From NCBI GenBank assembly GCA_033782935.1, contig JAWQEG010001315.1:1-64000 (forward strand): a DNA stretch of 64,000 bases, in the 5' to 3' direction. This DNA is from Petrolisthes cinctipes (lineage: Eukaryota > Arthropoda > Malacostraca > Decapoda > Porcellanidae). The notes beneath the pieces are model-generated. The model ran no database searches, had not been told where the DNA came from, and saw only the letters and a program-made list of their open reading frames with translations. Position numbers and translations under genes: made by a program. This document shows, in pieces, positions 37,901 to 49,130 of this stretch (position 1 is the first letter of the stretch; each line of letters opens with the position of its first letter).

Positions 37901-38052
37901 CTCCAACTCAGTATGCTCCTTCAGGATCCCAGGGAGTGCCTGGTCCTCCACCTGGTGTAAATGTCATACCCACTGGGCCACCTGGAACAACTGCTGCCCC
38001 ACCTCCTATGTCTCAGATACCACAGTTCAGTTTGTCAAGACCTGGGATGTAA
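25155..38052 (+). CDS. IntS7: Integrator complex subunit 7
   Basis: A nuclear Integrator backbone subunit, acting in snRNA 3' cleavage and promoter-proximal termination by RNA polymerase II. Coding exons: 25155-25251, 27629-27767, 28003-28126, 28431-28591, 28805-28934, 29300-29416, 30247-30493, 31026-31125, 31454-31598, 32031-32124, 32793-32941, 33334-33467, 34237-34456, 35078-35332, 35748-35990, 36347-36529, 37162-37302, 37428-37526, 37768-38052. They total 3063 nt (1020 aa; human is about 960). Conserved stretches include NSALLELDRGL, FEKYPFPILINSALLKLA, VDEFLRRI, MHSNDPLARALTLRTLG, GLATPVDVKL, QHMHHDAE, ARQASRYGHHNLA, PPPAIAASLA, KVEGVIGHGKNPGLFR and VEPHNDFF. The N-terminal two-thirds is an alpha-solenoid (HEAT-like) and the C-terminal part a beta-rich domain. 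A proline-rich tail of about 50 residues ends the ORF. Intron 16 has a GC donor. Introns are rich in transposons. Confidence 0.95.
25314..25637 (+). mobile_element. 324-bp inverted-repeat element, copy B
   Basis: The same length and ends as copy A1 (left GGTATTTATTGAAATAATTA; right AATTCTTTCAATATTTACC). Perfect flanking duplication AAAAATAG at 25306-25313 and 25638-25645. Internal landmarks: AGCAGTGTTGCCAGATCCGG, GGTCCCGGTAGTCTGATGCG, TAGTCTTAGAATGGTCTAAA. It lies in IntS7 intron 1. Confidence 0.93.
26018..27254 (+). mobile_element. 324-bp inverted-repeat element, copy C, split by a TA element
   Basis: Ends as in copies A1 and B, with a perfect duplication GATAGATT (26010-26017, 27255-27262). 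A 910-bp insertion plus 2-bp TA duplication occupies 26166-27077; without it the element is 325 bp. The second half carries a small deletion (an 8-bp TGCCCCAT segment) and a longer GGTTAGGTCAGG run. Confidence 0.92.
26166..27075. mobile_element. 910-bp TA-flanked non-autonomous transposon
   Basis: The left end TAGTCTTGCTCGCTTAAATT and the reverse-complemented right end TAGTCAAACTCGCCTAAATA continue into an identical ACGGCTGTGGTGTG, giving arms of about 35 bp. TA flanks both sides (26164-26165, 27076-27077). The uninterrupted sister copies read GCGGTCTAGGTTAGG at this spot, so the empty site is known. No transposase ORF. The TA target suggests the Tc1/mariner superfamily. Confidence 0.92.
27388..27440 (-). 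mobile_element. Fragment of the 324-bp element, reverse orientation
   Basis: Reverse-complemented, it reads GGTTAGGTCCCGGTAG, then a short gap, then a GGTTAGGTTAGGTCAGG run, as in the middle of the element. Lacks both ends. Confidence 0.6.
27440..27578 (+). mobile_element. Possible LINE 3' remnant with TAGATAGA tail
   Basis: About 120 bp of unrecognised sequence ends in GAATTATAGATAGATAGATA, resembling the RTE 3' end at 9507-9526 (GAGCTATAGATAGATAGATA). Only the tail is similar; the body is not clearly RTE. Confidence 0.4.
29799..30062 (+). mobile_element. RTE LINE fragment in IntS7 intron 6
   Basis: Matches the intact RTE from its FKYLGTVMCKHGSM region (TTTAAGTATCTG, TGTGTAAACATGAGAG) through GTCATAGAATTATTGGG and AGAATAGGTGTGGTGGAAAT to the GAAAGCAACGA region. 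An internal deletion of about 75 bp and several stops are present. Both ends are truncated. Confidence 0.85.
33174..33302 (-). repeat. Dispersed repeat with CAA-rich tail, copy 2
   Basis: Reverse-complement of the 21552-21675 repeat: GTTGTTGAAGTTCCTCAAGC, then CTGGCCGAGCAGCCCCGA, then GAGGAAGGCCATGGCCTGAA. Located in IntS7 intron 11. Confidence 0.75.
33748..33940. mobile_element. TA-flanked MITE, degraded copy related to 46977-47179
   Basis: The right end, reverse-complemented, reads CAGTTGGCTGCAAAAGTCC, like CAGTCGGCGGCAAAAGTCG of the 47-kb copy. The left end is diverged (GATTGCTGGCCAAAATTTAA). Interiors share a TCCCTGGATATTGTAAT/TCCATGGATATCGTATT segment and GCTGAATGAG. TA lies at both edges. 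Located in IntS7 intron 12. Confidence 0.65.
35426..35676. mobile_element. 251-bp TA-flanked MITE
   Basis: Near-identical inverted ends: left TGAGGCGTCTATTTGCATAA; right reverse-complemented the same 20 bases, continuing CG(G/A)GATAA. TA flanks at 35424-35425 and 35677-35678. No ORF. It sits in IntS7 intron 14. The high arm identity suggests a recent insertion. Confidence 0.9.
36530..37161 (+). other. GC-AG intron of IntS7
   Basis: The donor reads CAG|GCAAGA and the acceptor ...TTTGCAG|ACT. Using it joins ...PISVQ to TSSQLAVKVEGV in frame, matching the conserved family order (a Q followed by an xxQLALKVEGV block). No GT nearby gives this join. The rest of the donor consensus is strong, as is usual for GC donors. 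Confidence 0.85.
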
Positions 38053-40249
38053 TGGTCATGTAAACTCAGTTCAATTCAAATTTATCAGTACAGTATCTGT
38101 AATTAAATAACTCTCCTCTTCTCCTCCCCCCTCTTCTCCAGTTGTCTTCCCTCCTGTGTGTAAGTTGTCCCCTCCTGGTTCTAGGACTTACTAACAAGAC
38201 ATGGCTTTTCTGAGTAATTATGGGTTCGTTATGTATACTTTGAATTTACCGTACAGTATATACTACACATCTGTAAAAAGTATGAGACAAGAGGATGAAC
38301 AAAAATTTTGCACTTGCTCAAGATGGTACAAGTTAATGAAAACCATGAATTTTAACCTTTGGAAGGCAAAAGTTTTCATGTTACATTTATATTATGTTAC
38401 CGGTAATTATTTTGTGCATGTTGTTGCAAGTCATAATTTAAAATGTGATAATTTAACTTGGGGAGGTAAATTTTTTTTTTTTTTTATTGTCCACAATTAA
38501 TTGGATCACAAATACTAAAAGCTTGTTGCAAGCAAAATCAATCATATTTTATAACTATATGGGTATTTTCCTTAATCTCTTTGTTACAACTCTAATATTT
38601 TTCCCATAGTTTCCTCCTTCCCTTTTGTTTTCTTCAGTTTGCTGTCCCACAGATCTACCATAAAAGGCCAGTATGGTACAAGAATTACATTAGTCGTGGG
38701 AGGTTGAATGTAGGCTAAGGTCTGTATGAGGGGAGTCGGCCATGGAGAAAAAAGGGATGGGCGTGCAACCCAACAAGAGAGTGAGAGAGCAACTAGACTC
38801 AACAATGAATAGTACGATAACCCAATCTGAATTGCCGTATATCACACACACACACTTTTTTTTTTTTTTTTCACACATACAGTACTCTCTTACAGACTAC
38901 TGATGTGAGAAGAGTTGGGTGTGAAAACAGTGACTCCTTACCAGTATCAGCACTGTACAGTACTGTATATTCACTTCTCGGCAACAGATTTTGTACTTTT
39001 CTAAAAGTTTATATTTCCAATCAAATAATATTGTTCTTGTGTTTCTCTTTGTTGATGTCAAATATAATGGCTTAAAAGTTTCTGTGGATTATGATGATCT
39101 AGAATTAGATAAGGCTACCCTAGGCCTGGAAGACCCGGTATGATGAGGGAGAAGGTGATGGAGAGGTGGAACAGCAAGCATGAAGGAAACAGGAAGAGGG
39201 GAGGTAGGTACGGTACAATCGAAGACCATGAAAAGTTTATCCCCACTGCAGACCCTGAGATGAGCCAAACTATAATGGGCAACACATGCACCAACATACT
39301 CTTATAAACCCTTCATGGCTTCGGAACATACACCACAAACCCTCTAGGCAATGTGCCTTGCCTCACTGGTTATGGAGTCATTCGTTGTGATAGCATTAAT
39401 TTCTCGTCCTATCCGTGATCCACCTAAGATTGGCCACCCTGTCCTCACAATTTTTTAATATCTGACAGAGCTGGCTGTCTCAATTAATTAAGGCCCCACC
39501 ATTTTTGTATATTTGATTGAGCAGCTTGTCTCATTGTCCCTACCATAATTATTAACAGCTTCACTTCTTGCCGGCTCACGTGACACTCCTTAATCTTGTG
39601 CTCTTGCCCACCTGAATATTTTTACTAGTTTAAAATTTTCTATGTATAATTATGTAATTTGAGGGTTTTTTCAATCTCCCGTGACTGTAATGTTGGTTCA
39701 GTGAATTTTATCTTGATTTGGACATTTCTCTGCCAAGTACTGTACTTGATCAAATTTGAATTACTTTTATTAATTTTATTTTTAAGTGTTTACCATTCCA
39801 CAAACTCTCTTTCCCATTGATTCTGTGGAGGTGAGGCGAAGTTGTGACTGGTGAATTGAATCTGCTCTACAGACAGCCACTTCTGGTAAGAATTGCATAT
39901 TTTATAAAGTTAATTATGGTAAAGGAATATCTAGTCAGCTTTTCATGCCTGGCTGTGGAATGTGAGTTTAAAAGATTAGTGGTTATAATGGTTCGGATAT
40001 TATCAAATAACTTTACACATCTTCAAGGTCTGACCATTACTAGTGTTTTTTTTTTCATAGTTTACATTTGGGAAATTACCTTAAGACCATGGTTTGGTAT
40101 AAGAATTGTTTATTAACTTAAGTTTCATCTTCTGAAATTGGCTATTGTCCTGCAGTGGTTAATATTTTGAAGGAATTTGAATTATTTTGTCATAAATAAC
40201 TTTTAATTCAGTGTGTATACCATTTTAATCTGTGTGTACATCCCAACAG
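38053..40249 (+). other. IntS7 3' region: UTR or alternative intron
   Basis: Follows the IntS7 TAA. No AATAAA was seen near the stop (an ATTAAA lies near 38103). It holds a poly-T tract near 38469-38484 and another near 38856-38870, a repeat fragment at 39145-39300, and a possible 13-nt micro-exon at 39873-39885 (acceptor TCTGCTCTACAG, donor GTAAGA). Confidence 0.5.
39145..39300 (+). repeat. Dispersed repeat resembling a LINE 3' segment, copy 1
   Basis: GGTGGAACAGCAAGCATGAA followed by GGAAACAGGAAGAGG resembles 42100-42190 (GACGGACAGCAAACACAAAG) and 45640-45781 (GAGGAACAGTAAGCATACGG). Only the 45-kb copy is linked to recognisable RT sequence. Confidence 0.45.
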
Positions 40250-40402
40250 CTGTCTGGTTCAGTGGTTCAAGCTGTTTACAGTCGTGCACCACAATCTCTA
40301 GCCCACCTGAGAGCAGTTGGTTTCTGGAAAACAGCCCACCCAAAGCCTCCATTGGTACATAATGTGTTTGGCCGTATGGTTTTGACATTAGAGGCATCGT
40401 GA
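40250..40402 (+). CDS. Orphan terminal-exon candidate, 50 aa, possibly alternative IntS7 C-terminus
   Basis: An open frame starts right after a plausible acceptor (GTGTACATCCCAACAG) and runs 50 codons to TGA: LSGSVVQAVYSRAP, then AVGFWKTAHPKPPLVHN, ending VLTLEAS. It has no start codon of its own. Phase arithmetic works if IntS7 exon 19 splices at AT|GTAATG (38048), joins the 13-nt micro-exon 39873-39885, then this exon; that reads through the annotated stop. Two AATAAA signals follow near 40680. I do not recognise the peptide. It could equally be 3' UTR or an exon of another gene. Confidence 0.35.
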   Translation: MSGSVVQAVYSRAPQSLAHLRAVGFWKTAHPKPPLVHNVFGRMVLTLEAS

Positions 40403-40676
40403 AGAAGTAAATTTTCCTGTTAACTGGGTGAAATGAGCACGGCTCTTCTCCAAATGTAGAGGTAAGTAGAGTTTAATTATTTTCATTAACATATTAAATC
40501 TACAGTGTTCCTTGGGAACACTAGTTCAATAGTGAACGATGCAGAGTGCAGACATGTTTTTGATAAATTCCAAATGGATGTTTGTGGGCCACTCTCCCAT
40601 TTTATGCACATTGCCTGTAAGATTGTACGGGTGGCAACATCTTGAAATGAAACTTGATAATTTATAAGCGGGGAAA

Positions 40677-40690
40677 AATAAACTAATAAA
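40677..40690 (+). terminator. Candidate polyadenylation signals (paired AATAAA)
   Basis: Two AATAAA hexamers at 40677-40682 and 40685-40690, downstream of the orphan exon. They are the nearest clear canonical signals after the IntS7 stop that I noticed. Confidence 0.5.
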
Positions 40691-42009
40691 GAGACTTTGT
40701 AACAGCTTCCAATTAAATTAAGTTTGAAAATGTGGCAATTGAGTGTTGAAAACCTTCAAATTGTGCTTTAACGTTTTCTTGCCTCTTATATAATGGTTAT
40801 AGATCACGTGAACAGATAGTTTAAAGAAAAATTCAAGTGGGAGTATCAGTCATTTAGTAATCATTTTATTAACAGACCTTCATTGGTCATCCTATGAAAT
40901 AAAACTCTTACCAGGAAATTGGCCCACAAACATAGTTAGTTGGAACTATTGCATAGATATATGTGGATTCTATAGTTGTCTATGATTATCTTGAAATGTG
41001 GCTTTCTGAACAAGTCAAAATTATGATCACCCATATATATTTTGAATGTTTGCCTTTTTTAGATATTTTCCCTGTGGCCAGTCTGCAGTTCTTTAATTAA
41101 CAAGACTACTTTACCAGGCTGAACCTTATAATCTAATATTTTCTCTTTGTTATTGAGAAAGGTAAAGAATTAACCTAGCCTACACACTTTTCAAAGGAAT
41201 TTGTCCCATCTTTGTTTTTATGCTTTTTGGCACTGAATAGGAGTTTTAAAATTGGACAAACATTGTAAAAAAGCTAGAAGTATTTTGAGTATACCTTGTG
41301 ATGGGGACTTCTTGTACATAACCTACCTGTGGTTTTTCACAGATATCTTGACGGGTATATGTAGTATTGGCAACTACATGGTTCCCTCAGTCTCTCCTCA
41401 TAATACTTAAATGTTTATAGAACTATAGAGATAAAGGCTTCAGCAAGAAATTAACCTCATCATTACATATTTTTTTGCCTCTTTATTAAAGATACAAATT
41501 GTTTCCCCTCGGTCCTAAAACAATATTCCACCTGACATTTAAAAGGAAGTTATAAAAGGAATCAGGAGTGGAATGCACAATGAGATGAAACTTTCACACA
41601 AAATTGAATGTAATGCTTTCATACTGTTTATGATTGGTGATACATCTTGGAAAATATTTTAGTTAACATAGCTTTTGTTAAATACAGTATTATAAACAAT
41701 TAAACAATAAATGAGAAAATGCCATAGTGATAAATAATGTGACATGTATTTTTTATCACTATTCATGTCAGTACTGTATAGAACTCTAGCCACTACAGGT
41801 GATGCCTGTACAAAAATGATTATCTAATTTTAAAAGTTCTATGTACATATACATTAAATACACCCACTTATAAATCTGTATTATCACACAACACATGCAT
41901 TTATTCTTTTTCAGCCTAAAATGTCACTTTCCTATACAGGGAAGTAACAGAACAATCTGAAACAAGTTCATTTCCTCATTCAACTGATGAATAAACTTCC
42001 TTCCACATA

Positions 42010-42799
42010 CAGTAGGACTCTCAATAATTCAGGGTGCTCAAACCAAGCAATGATGATGAAAACTGTGATAAGACAGAACAACCTTGTAGTCACATGGAAA
42101 GGGACATAGGACGGACAGCAAACACAAAGGAAAGAGAAGAAAAAGTGGGTCAGTTGAAGAATGATCGGTTCGGGTCCAAAGGATAGCCTAAACCCAAAAA
42201 GTATTGCTTACATCCCAGTTGGCAACGCTCCCCCACCACCACCATGGGATAAAACTAATCAATGTTAATGAAAATTAATTTAATTTAATTACAGTGACCC
42301 GCCACTCAAATCAAAGGAGATCCCAAATAAGCATGTGAGCCTTGTTTAACATTGACTAAACTTGTAATGCAGTTTGTCCTTGATTGCCTAACTTTAATTA
42401 ATTTTTATTACTGTATTTTCAATCACTTGGCATTACCTAATTTCAATTCAATAATATAAAAACTAGTTCCAGGCCATACAAGGAAGCACAAGGAAACAGA
42501 GTTAAAGGGAATTGGTACACGGACCAAAACTGTAGTTCATGACGTGGTCTGGGACAGTTCCAGGTGACAGCCCTAACAAGAAGAAAGAAGATTGCACTCA
42601 GCCAAGCAAGCCCTGCAGAATGAGGAAGGAGATAAGAGGGACACCAAGCATGCTACATAGTTCTCAATATAATCCCTAAAGTTGGGATCGTCCATACACC
42701 AAATTCCATCATTTCTCATATGAATTGGTTCAAACTCAGCAACTGTAGTCAAGTGAGCTCATTTTTCCACCAAATTTTGCTAAGTTGGAGGCCCTACTG
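42010..42799. mobile_element. 790-bp pogo/Tigger-like non-autonomous element
   Basis: The left end CAGTAGGACTCTCAATAATT and reverse-complemented right end CAGTAGGGCCTCCAACTTAG are flanked by TA (42008-42009, 42800-42801). CAGTAGG-(A/C)CTC ends followed by AACTTAG/AATTGGTTC-like sequence are typical of pogo/Tigger transposons. The interior carries a LINE-like repeat segment (42100-42190) but no transposase ORF. Confidence 0.65.
42100..42190 (+). repeat. Dispersed LINE-like repeat segment, copy 2
   Basis: GACGGACAGCAAACACAAAG, GTCAGTTGAAGAATGA, CGGGTCCAAAGG parallel AACAGTAAGCATACGGAAGG, ATCATTTAAGAAATGA, AGGTCCGAAGGG at 45640-45725. Confidence 0.5.
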
Positions 42800-45269
42800 T
42801 ATCTGTCTGCACACTCACATGATTGAAAATGAGAGGTTGGAGAGATCAATACAAGAACAAGATAGAGAAATATGATCAACCATTAAATTTGTATGTAGAG
42901 TTTTATCTTATAAAATACCATAAAAGTTTGCTCTCAAAAGTTTGTACAACATACTACAGTATAATGTAATAAGGAATTATAACACGTACTTTAAGTTTTC
43001 CTAGACAGTTTTCACAAGCATAACTTCAAATTCCCATTACAGTTCAATTATAATGATGGAGATCCTGCACTTACAATATTCAGTTTGCTGTTTTCTACCA
43101 CATAATTAATCTAGTTTATAATCCAGAACTATGGCTGTTACGACCATAATATAGTACTGCAACCTGTGCCAAGCAATCAAATTTTAAATGTTTGTATTAC
43201 AAATGTATGGCAACAGCATATTTTTTAAACATTCAGGTTAAAATTACTTGATTTCTGTAGGATCACAGTTTTGAAACAAATTTACAGTAGTTCATATTTC
43301 ATACATAATTCAGTTCAAAACAGTAATTTCTGCCAGTACATGTCCTTCTTAACATCTAAACACTAGAGAGGTGCTACTCTGTACTCTCTCCTTTAGTTCT
43401 GATTTAGTATCAACAATAAATTGTAACAACTACTTCCTTCAGTTACCTATTCCAATTACAGTCTGTGAATTAATATATGTTTAATTATGGAGTTACATTC
43501 AAGAAATATGGTGAATTTCTTAACATCACATGAAACTTACAGTATAGTATAGTACTTAATTATTCTGATACTGATTATTATTTCTCTTAATAGTGTTTGG
43601 ATGCAACAATGAGAATATAAATATACTTTTTTAATGACCTATAAAATTCTATAAATGATTAACATTTAATCTATAAATTTTAATTGTAAGAGGAAAGAGC
43701 ATTCTGCATACAGAAAAAACTGAATACCCAGTAATAAGTATACTAATGTATGTAAAGGTCATGTACAGCCATTACCTTAAGTCTTCTCTTTACTATTGTA
43801 CTTTATAGTTAACTATGAGATTCATGGAACCGTACAATTCTGTTACACCTTGCTGCAGAAACATTGATACTACTGTAGTTTAAAAACAATTACTGTACTA
43901 TAATTTTGCAGATCATCTCTCGAATAACAACAGATGCAGCAATTCAAATCCTGAGCGACAGAAAAAAAAAAGTTTCTCCCAGAAGCAAGTTACATTCAGG
44001 ACCTGTACTCTTAAGAAACCCTGAGTGAGAAACATGCCAACAGCACAACTATAATTACATCCCATCATCATCATCTTTTCTCTTACGATTCATCAGTTAT
44101 TGAACCAATGGTATTATTGATCGACAGAAGGCTACTGATTCTTCCAATTAATGCCATGAATAAAACTAGCTTGGTATAGCAGTAGTTTTGTGGCAGCCTT
44201 GATGAATCAGTAGTCTTGTATTTTTTTAACTGATTATATCACATTTTCTTGAATTGACAAAGTGTAATATTAAAAGCCTTGATGACCTTTCCAGTAAACT
44301 AATTACTATAAACAATATTTGAATAGCTTCTTTGATGTCTGCAATTCATTTTTGCTTACAACAGGTAATCTGATAAAGTGGCTGGATTTCAGGGGATTAA
44401 GGTCCAGCTGCCAAGTTGAAAGCATTCAATCCTCTAAACTATGCACAATCTCAATATACAGTAAATGGAGTGTTTTATAGCCTACTTAATAGAAATGAAG
44501 AGCCCTTAACCTGCTGGCAACATTTTGTCCCCGTTGATAGTCACTACTATATTTTCATGAATTCTCTCAGGAACTCCAATACTGTACTCCCTGATAGGCC
44601 TATGTTGGCTGTATCTTCTAAGAGTTGCAATCCTAGTTTTGAAAACTCCAGTGTTCATGCTTCACTCTCCCAATTAGGAGACTGACCACAGCAAAACCCA
44701 CAGAACATTTACTGCAGTGATTGTACTTCACTACAAAGAGAAAATCCTCCACCCTCAATGATCCAGGGAGTCTAGATGGACTACATATCCATTCAATAGG
44801 TGTTTTGTTTAATCATACATAAAATCTTTTTTCATTTTTATCTATATGACCTGGTACTAGTTTTTGCAGTTCTCAATATGACTGACATTCACACCATTTT
44901 CTTCTGGCCATAACCTTATTAAGTAAACATTTACCCATCCATTTTGTTGATACAGTACTTCAACCCATCCCAAGATTACCCCATCTTTGTATTGGCCATG
45001 GTAGGAATAACATAGATCTATATTCGATTTACTGTGGGGGCTACAATTTTACTTTAAATTCGATTTACACTTCTATCTTTATACAAGCAAAAAATACAGT
45101 CCCCATGCATGTCACAGTATGACTAAATCAGGAGCTTTAAAAACTTGAATACTGTACTGTACTTTCTGGCTCAAAAACTTGCTTGATAAATTTTCTGCTT
45201 GCCAAGTTTTAAATTTCATAACTATTGATGTACTTTATTCCCAAAATAAAAATAAATAGGTTAAAACTG

Positions 45270-45781
45270 AACATATTTCTAAGAAACTGGAAGCATGCAA
45301 TGAAGAGGGAGGATTAAAATTGAATATGGATAAAACCCAGACGATGGTAACTGGTAGGAAAATTTAAAAAAATGTTCAGGTAGGACGAAACCCCCCAAAG
45401 AGCATTTGGCAGAGTAGGAGTTAACAATAATATACTCCAGTAAGTGTACTGTGTGTGTAGTGCAGATGGTAACACAAAAGGTGTTCCAAATTAGTCTTTC
45501 AATGTGGTTGATTTCCATTGCTGTGCATGTGTAAGGAGAAAGAGAGGTAAGGTTGGGGAGACGGCTGAGATAGATGGTGTAATAGTTGGAGGAAAGACGA
45601 CCACACTTGGCTTGGAAGACTGTGTAGCATGTGGGACAAGTAGACAGAGGAACAGTAAGCATACGGAAGGAAAGGAAGGATCATTTAAGAAATGAACGGG
45701 AGAGAGATTCAGGTCCGAAGGGGCACCAAAACCCTGGACTCCGTGAACCCAGGGAAGAAGTGATGATGATGATGATGATGA
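45270..45781 (+). mobile_element. 3' fragment of a second non-LTR retrotransposon with (GAT)n tail
   Basis: At 45283-45360 one frame reads KKLEACNEEGG, then LKLNMDKTQTMVTGR, the conserved block after the RT catalytic site of many LINEs (xLKxNxxKTxxM). A cysteine-containing decayed stretch follows, then a GATGATGATGATGATGATGA tail at about 45762-45781. Its peptide differs from the TAGA-tailed RTE. Stops and deletions make it non-functional. Confidence 0.6.
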
Positions 45782-46976
45782 TAACCATGACGAATTGCTA
45801 TACACACACAAATGGTAGTAATGATGAAAGTCTACAATAATGGTTCTGTGCAACACCAACCTCAGTCTCTTGGATCCAGAATAAATATATGAATCATATA
45901 ACACACACACGGGATAAATAATGCCAATATTTCTGCTTGATTCACAGGTCCATTACACATGCACAAATTATGTAACTGTACTAGTCCCCTCATTATCTTT
46001 CATGGCCTTTTCAGTAAATGTAAAGCAATCCAAGATAATTTACCTAAAAAGTTTACACAACCAGGCACATATTTACAACTTATATAACTGGTGTATCTGC
46101 AAAACTTGTTTCTAAGGTAATAACAATATTGCTTTGAAGGGAATTGGTACATGTTTGCCAGAATTAAACAATGTACTATACAGTAGTGATTTTATACAGT
46201 AGATGGCACTACTCTTCAGTTTTCTCTTTACAAGGTCAGACAAATTTTTGTTCAATTAAATTTTTCTGATATCGAGATTACCTGGTAAAAAATTAAAGAA
46301 AGGAAATGATGATATACATTTTGATAAACTTAATTTCAACAAGTCACATCACTAAAAGGCATACCCAGTGTGTATGTGTGCAAATTGTACAAAAGTGTAC
46401 TCTTAACTGCAAGCACTGAAACACTAACATCTTCCTCCACTTCCCATAACTGCAATATTACTCTTCATTTGGATTGCTGAATTTCCCTCTTCCATTCACA
46501 ATTATAATCCATTATCATTATCACTTTGATACATTGTACAGTACTGCCAGAATAACTAAAACATTACAATGAAAAGATGTACCAGGACAGTGACCTTGCA
46601 TTTTATATCTTGTTGTTTGTTTTAGAAATATAATTAGGTAAATAATGGCAAAATATTTGCAAAGCAACATGACCTATGTCTTATAATGGAAGACCATACA
46701 GGATACCCAAAGGCATTCATATAGCATGTGCCTAAGTGTACCAACAACTGAGTTGGTGGGTTGCTGGCAGACATGGCAGAACCACTGACACATGGCACAC
46801 TCTCTTTCAAGTTTGTATTTATAACTTTCCTTTCTTGTTTTTTTCCATATTCTCTGTGCACAACACAAATGTCAATGGCTGTATCATTGAAGTTAAAACA
46901 TGCCTTTCATGGGAGATACGAGAAATGAGTGTTTAAAAGATACAATACAGTAATACAAAAAAGTACTGTACATGTA

Positions 46977-47179
46977 CAGTCGGCGGTAAATGTCCTGTCT
47001 CTACATCTGCCTAGTCATGAAGTAAGAATGGAAATACAGTATAAGCTTCACTGGCTCAAACTAAAAACCAGAAAAGTATATTAATTTACTCCATGGATAT
47101 CGTATTTCTGTATGGTGAATGGTTTATGTTATCTTTGAAGAAGTGCTGAATGAGGCGACACGACTTTTGCCGCCGACTG
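46977..47179. mobile_element. 203-bp TA-flanked MITE
   Basis: The left end CAGTCGGCGGTAAATGTCCT and reverse-complemented right end CAGTCGGCGGCAAAAGTCGT have TA at 46975-46976 and 47180-47181. Related to the degraded copy at 33748-33940. No ORF. The CAGT...CAAAAGT ends fit Tc1-type elements. Confidence 0.85.
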
Positions 47180-49130
47180 TACCATGCCATAAAGGCCTTT
47201 GGTACTAAGGCAGTAATAGGAAACAGACAAAAAGAAAGGGAGTTTAAAAAATATGAAGAGTTAATGGCTAACTTTACAAATACTGTGCATATCAGAATTT
47301 GAACAGTTATCAAGGCATTTTGATCCTGCTTGAAAGTATAAAGGGTAAATGTAAGTAAATTATTATACCCAGAAAATGCATTTTAAAAATTAAACTAAAA
47401 AAAAAAGTTGTAAATATAAAACCGGGGAATGTCAATGGAGAATATTGGACTGAGTTATGTAGTTGCCTGAAACTCTAAGGAGACAGGGGCTTTCTAGCGA
47501 CTTAAATTCATACTGCAATACCCCAAGTATGTTTTATAAGATTAGAGTAATTGATTCTGGCTTGTGGCAGTCCTCGTCTTAGACATAAAATATGTTACAG
47601 CTGGTTAGGGAAAACTTTGACAGTTGTCGGCAACAATTTCAACTCAATTCAATAATGCAAAAAAAAAAAAAAATAGTACCAGACCACAATTGGCAATACT
47701 GTATATCATAATACATACATTGGTCAACTTACCTTTTACATATCTGTAATATGTGGAAATTCATTCTAGACACAATATTAGAATGGAAAATAAAATAAGA
47801 GGAATATACAGATCAAGAGAGAGATAATGCCACAGTTCATTGGTATGCTTTGTGACCTTGTAACCTAACCCTCTTCAGGGTATTTATGTCTACATTACGC
47901 CAATTTCACTTTATGTTACTATTTAGAGAACACAAACCCCATAATTTTTCCATATTTTGTGCACTTTTCCAAGGTTTTGAGCTTGATGAATATATTTTTA
48001 TGCTTCCCAATGTATTACATTTTCTGGAGTAAATATGCTGTCCATACTAGATACATACAAGAGTGTTCAGGCACTGCAAACCTCTACGAAGGCTGTGAAA
48101 GTCTACATACATTCAGAGACACCTGTTTTTCACCCTCAATGTTAATAATACATATTCAATTTAAACATTCCTGGATCAAAATCAGGATTTCTCCCAAAAT
48201 CTAATCACCTGTTGCCAATCACGAGGTCAATTATTTTAGTAAAAATTCACACAATGGTTTGCATAATCCTTTTAAACAAAAAACAGACAAACAAACCTAA
48301 CCAAAAACTTAACCTCCTTGGTGGAGGTCAATATTGACAATACTGACAATATGCAAATCTAAATGAACTAAATAATGAAGACAGCAAGTTGACAAATACA
48401 ACTACTGTATGATTGCTAGATGAATGATAAGGATGTAGTTATTTACAAGGAAAAATATCATGATAACCAAGTAAACTATACAGCAGAAAGCATACATAAA
48501 AACTATATTATGTGTGACCATGAGATACAGGAACATATCACAAATCTGGGTTAGCCACCTATCTATACTTTATACCTGGTACATTTGTTCACATTTTCAA
48601 CTGGGCCCATCAGCTAAGTATTGCCTCCCATAGTCTGAGGTGCAAATTCAAGGAGCAACATTTTACAGGAGTCAAATGCTCACACATAAATGGAGCCGAG
48701 GGGATCACGAGGTAATGCCACGTGCTTCACACTAATTTTTACTATTCCAGTTGGAAGCGTGGGTGGCTGTACCAGTTCACCGTGTATCGAACTTCTCTTC
48801 AATTTTCTTCAATCCATTATTAAGTGAATGGTCATTAGTCACAACAATACAGTACAGTACTGTACTCATTTTATCAGAGGGTAAACAGGTATTCACGACA
48901 TTAAGGTGTGAAAGAATGAGTCCAGATATCCTGTTCACAAGTCTTTTCAAACTTCAAATTCTAGTCATAAGTCATTATAAAAATGCTTCAATCAAAGGCA
49001 AAACTCATTGGCATTACTGTAGTATTAAAACAAGATGAGGTACTATACTTCCGTTCACAGCATCTTCAACTGCATAGACACAAGGAAGGTGAAAAAACAA
49101 TATCCCTTATACATAAAAACAGCTGTACAC

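Noticed and set aside
45491..45910. 139-codon minus-strand frame
   Set aside because: It overlaps a plus-strand LINE fragment and the GAT repeat; its composition follows from those repeats.
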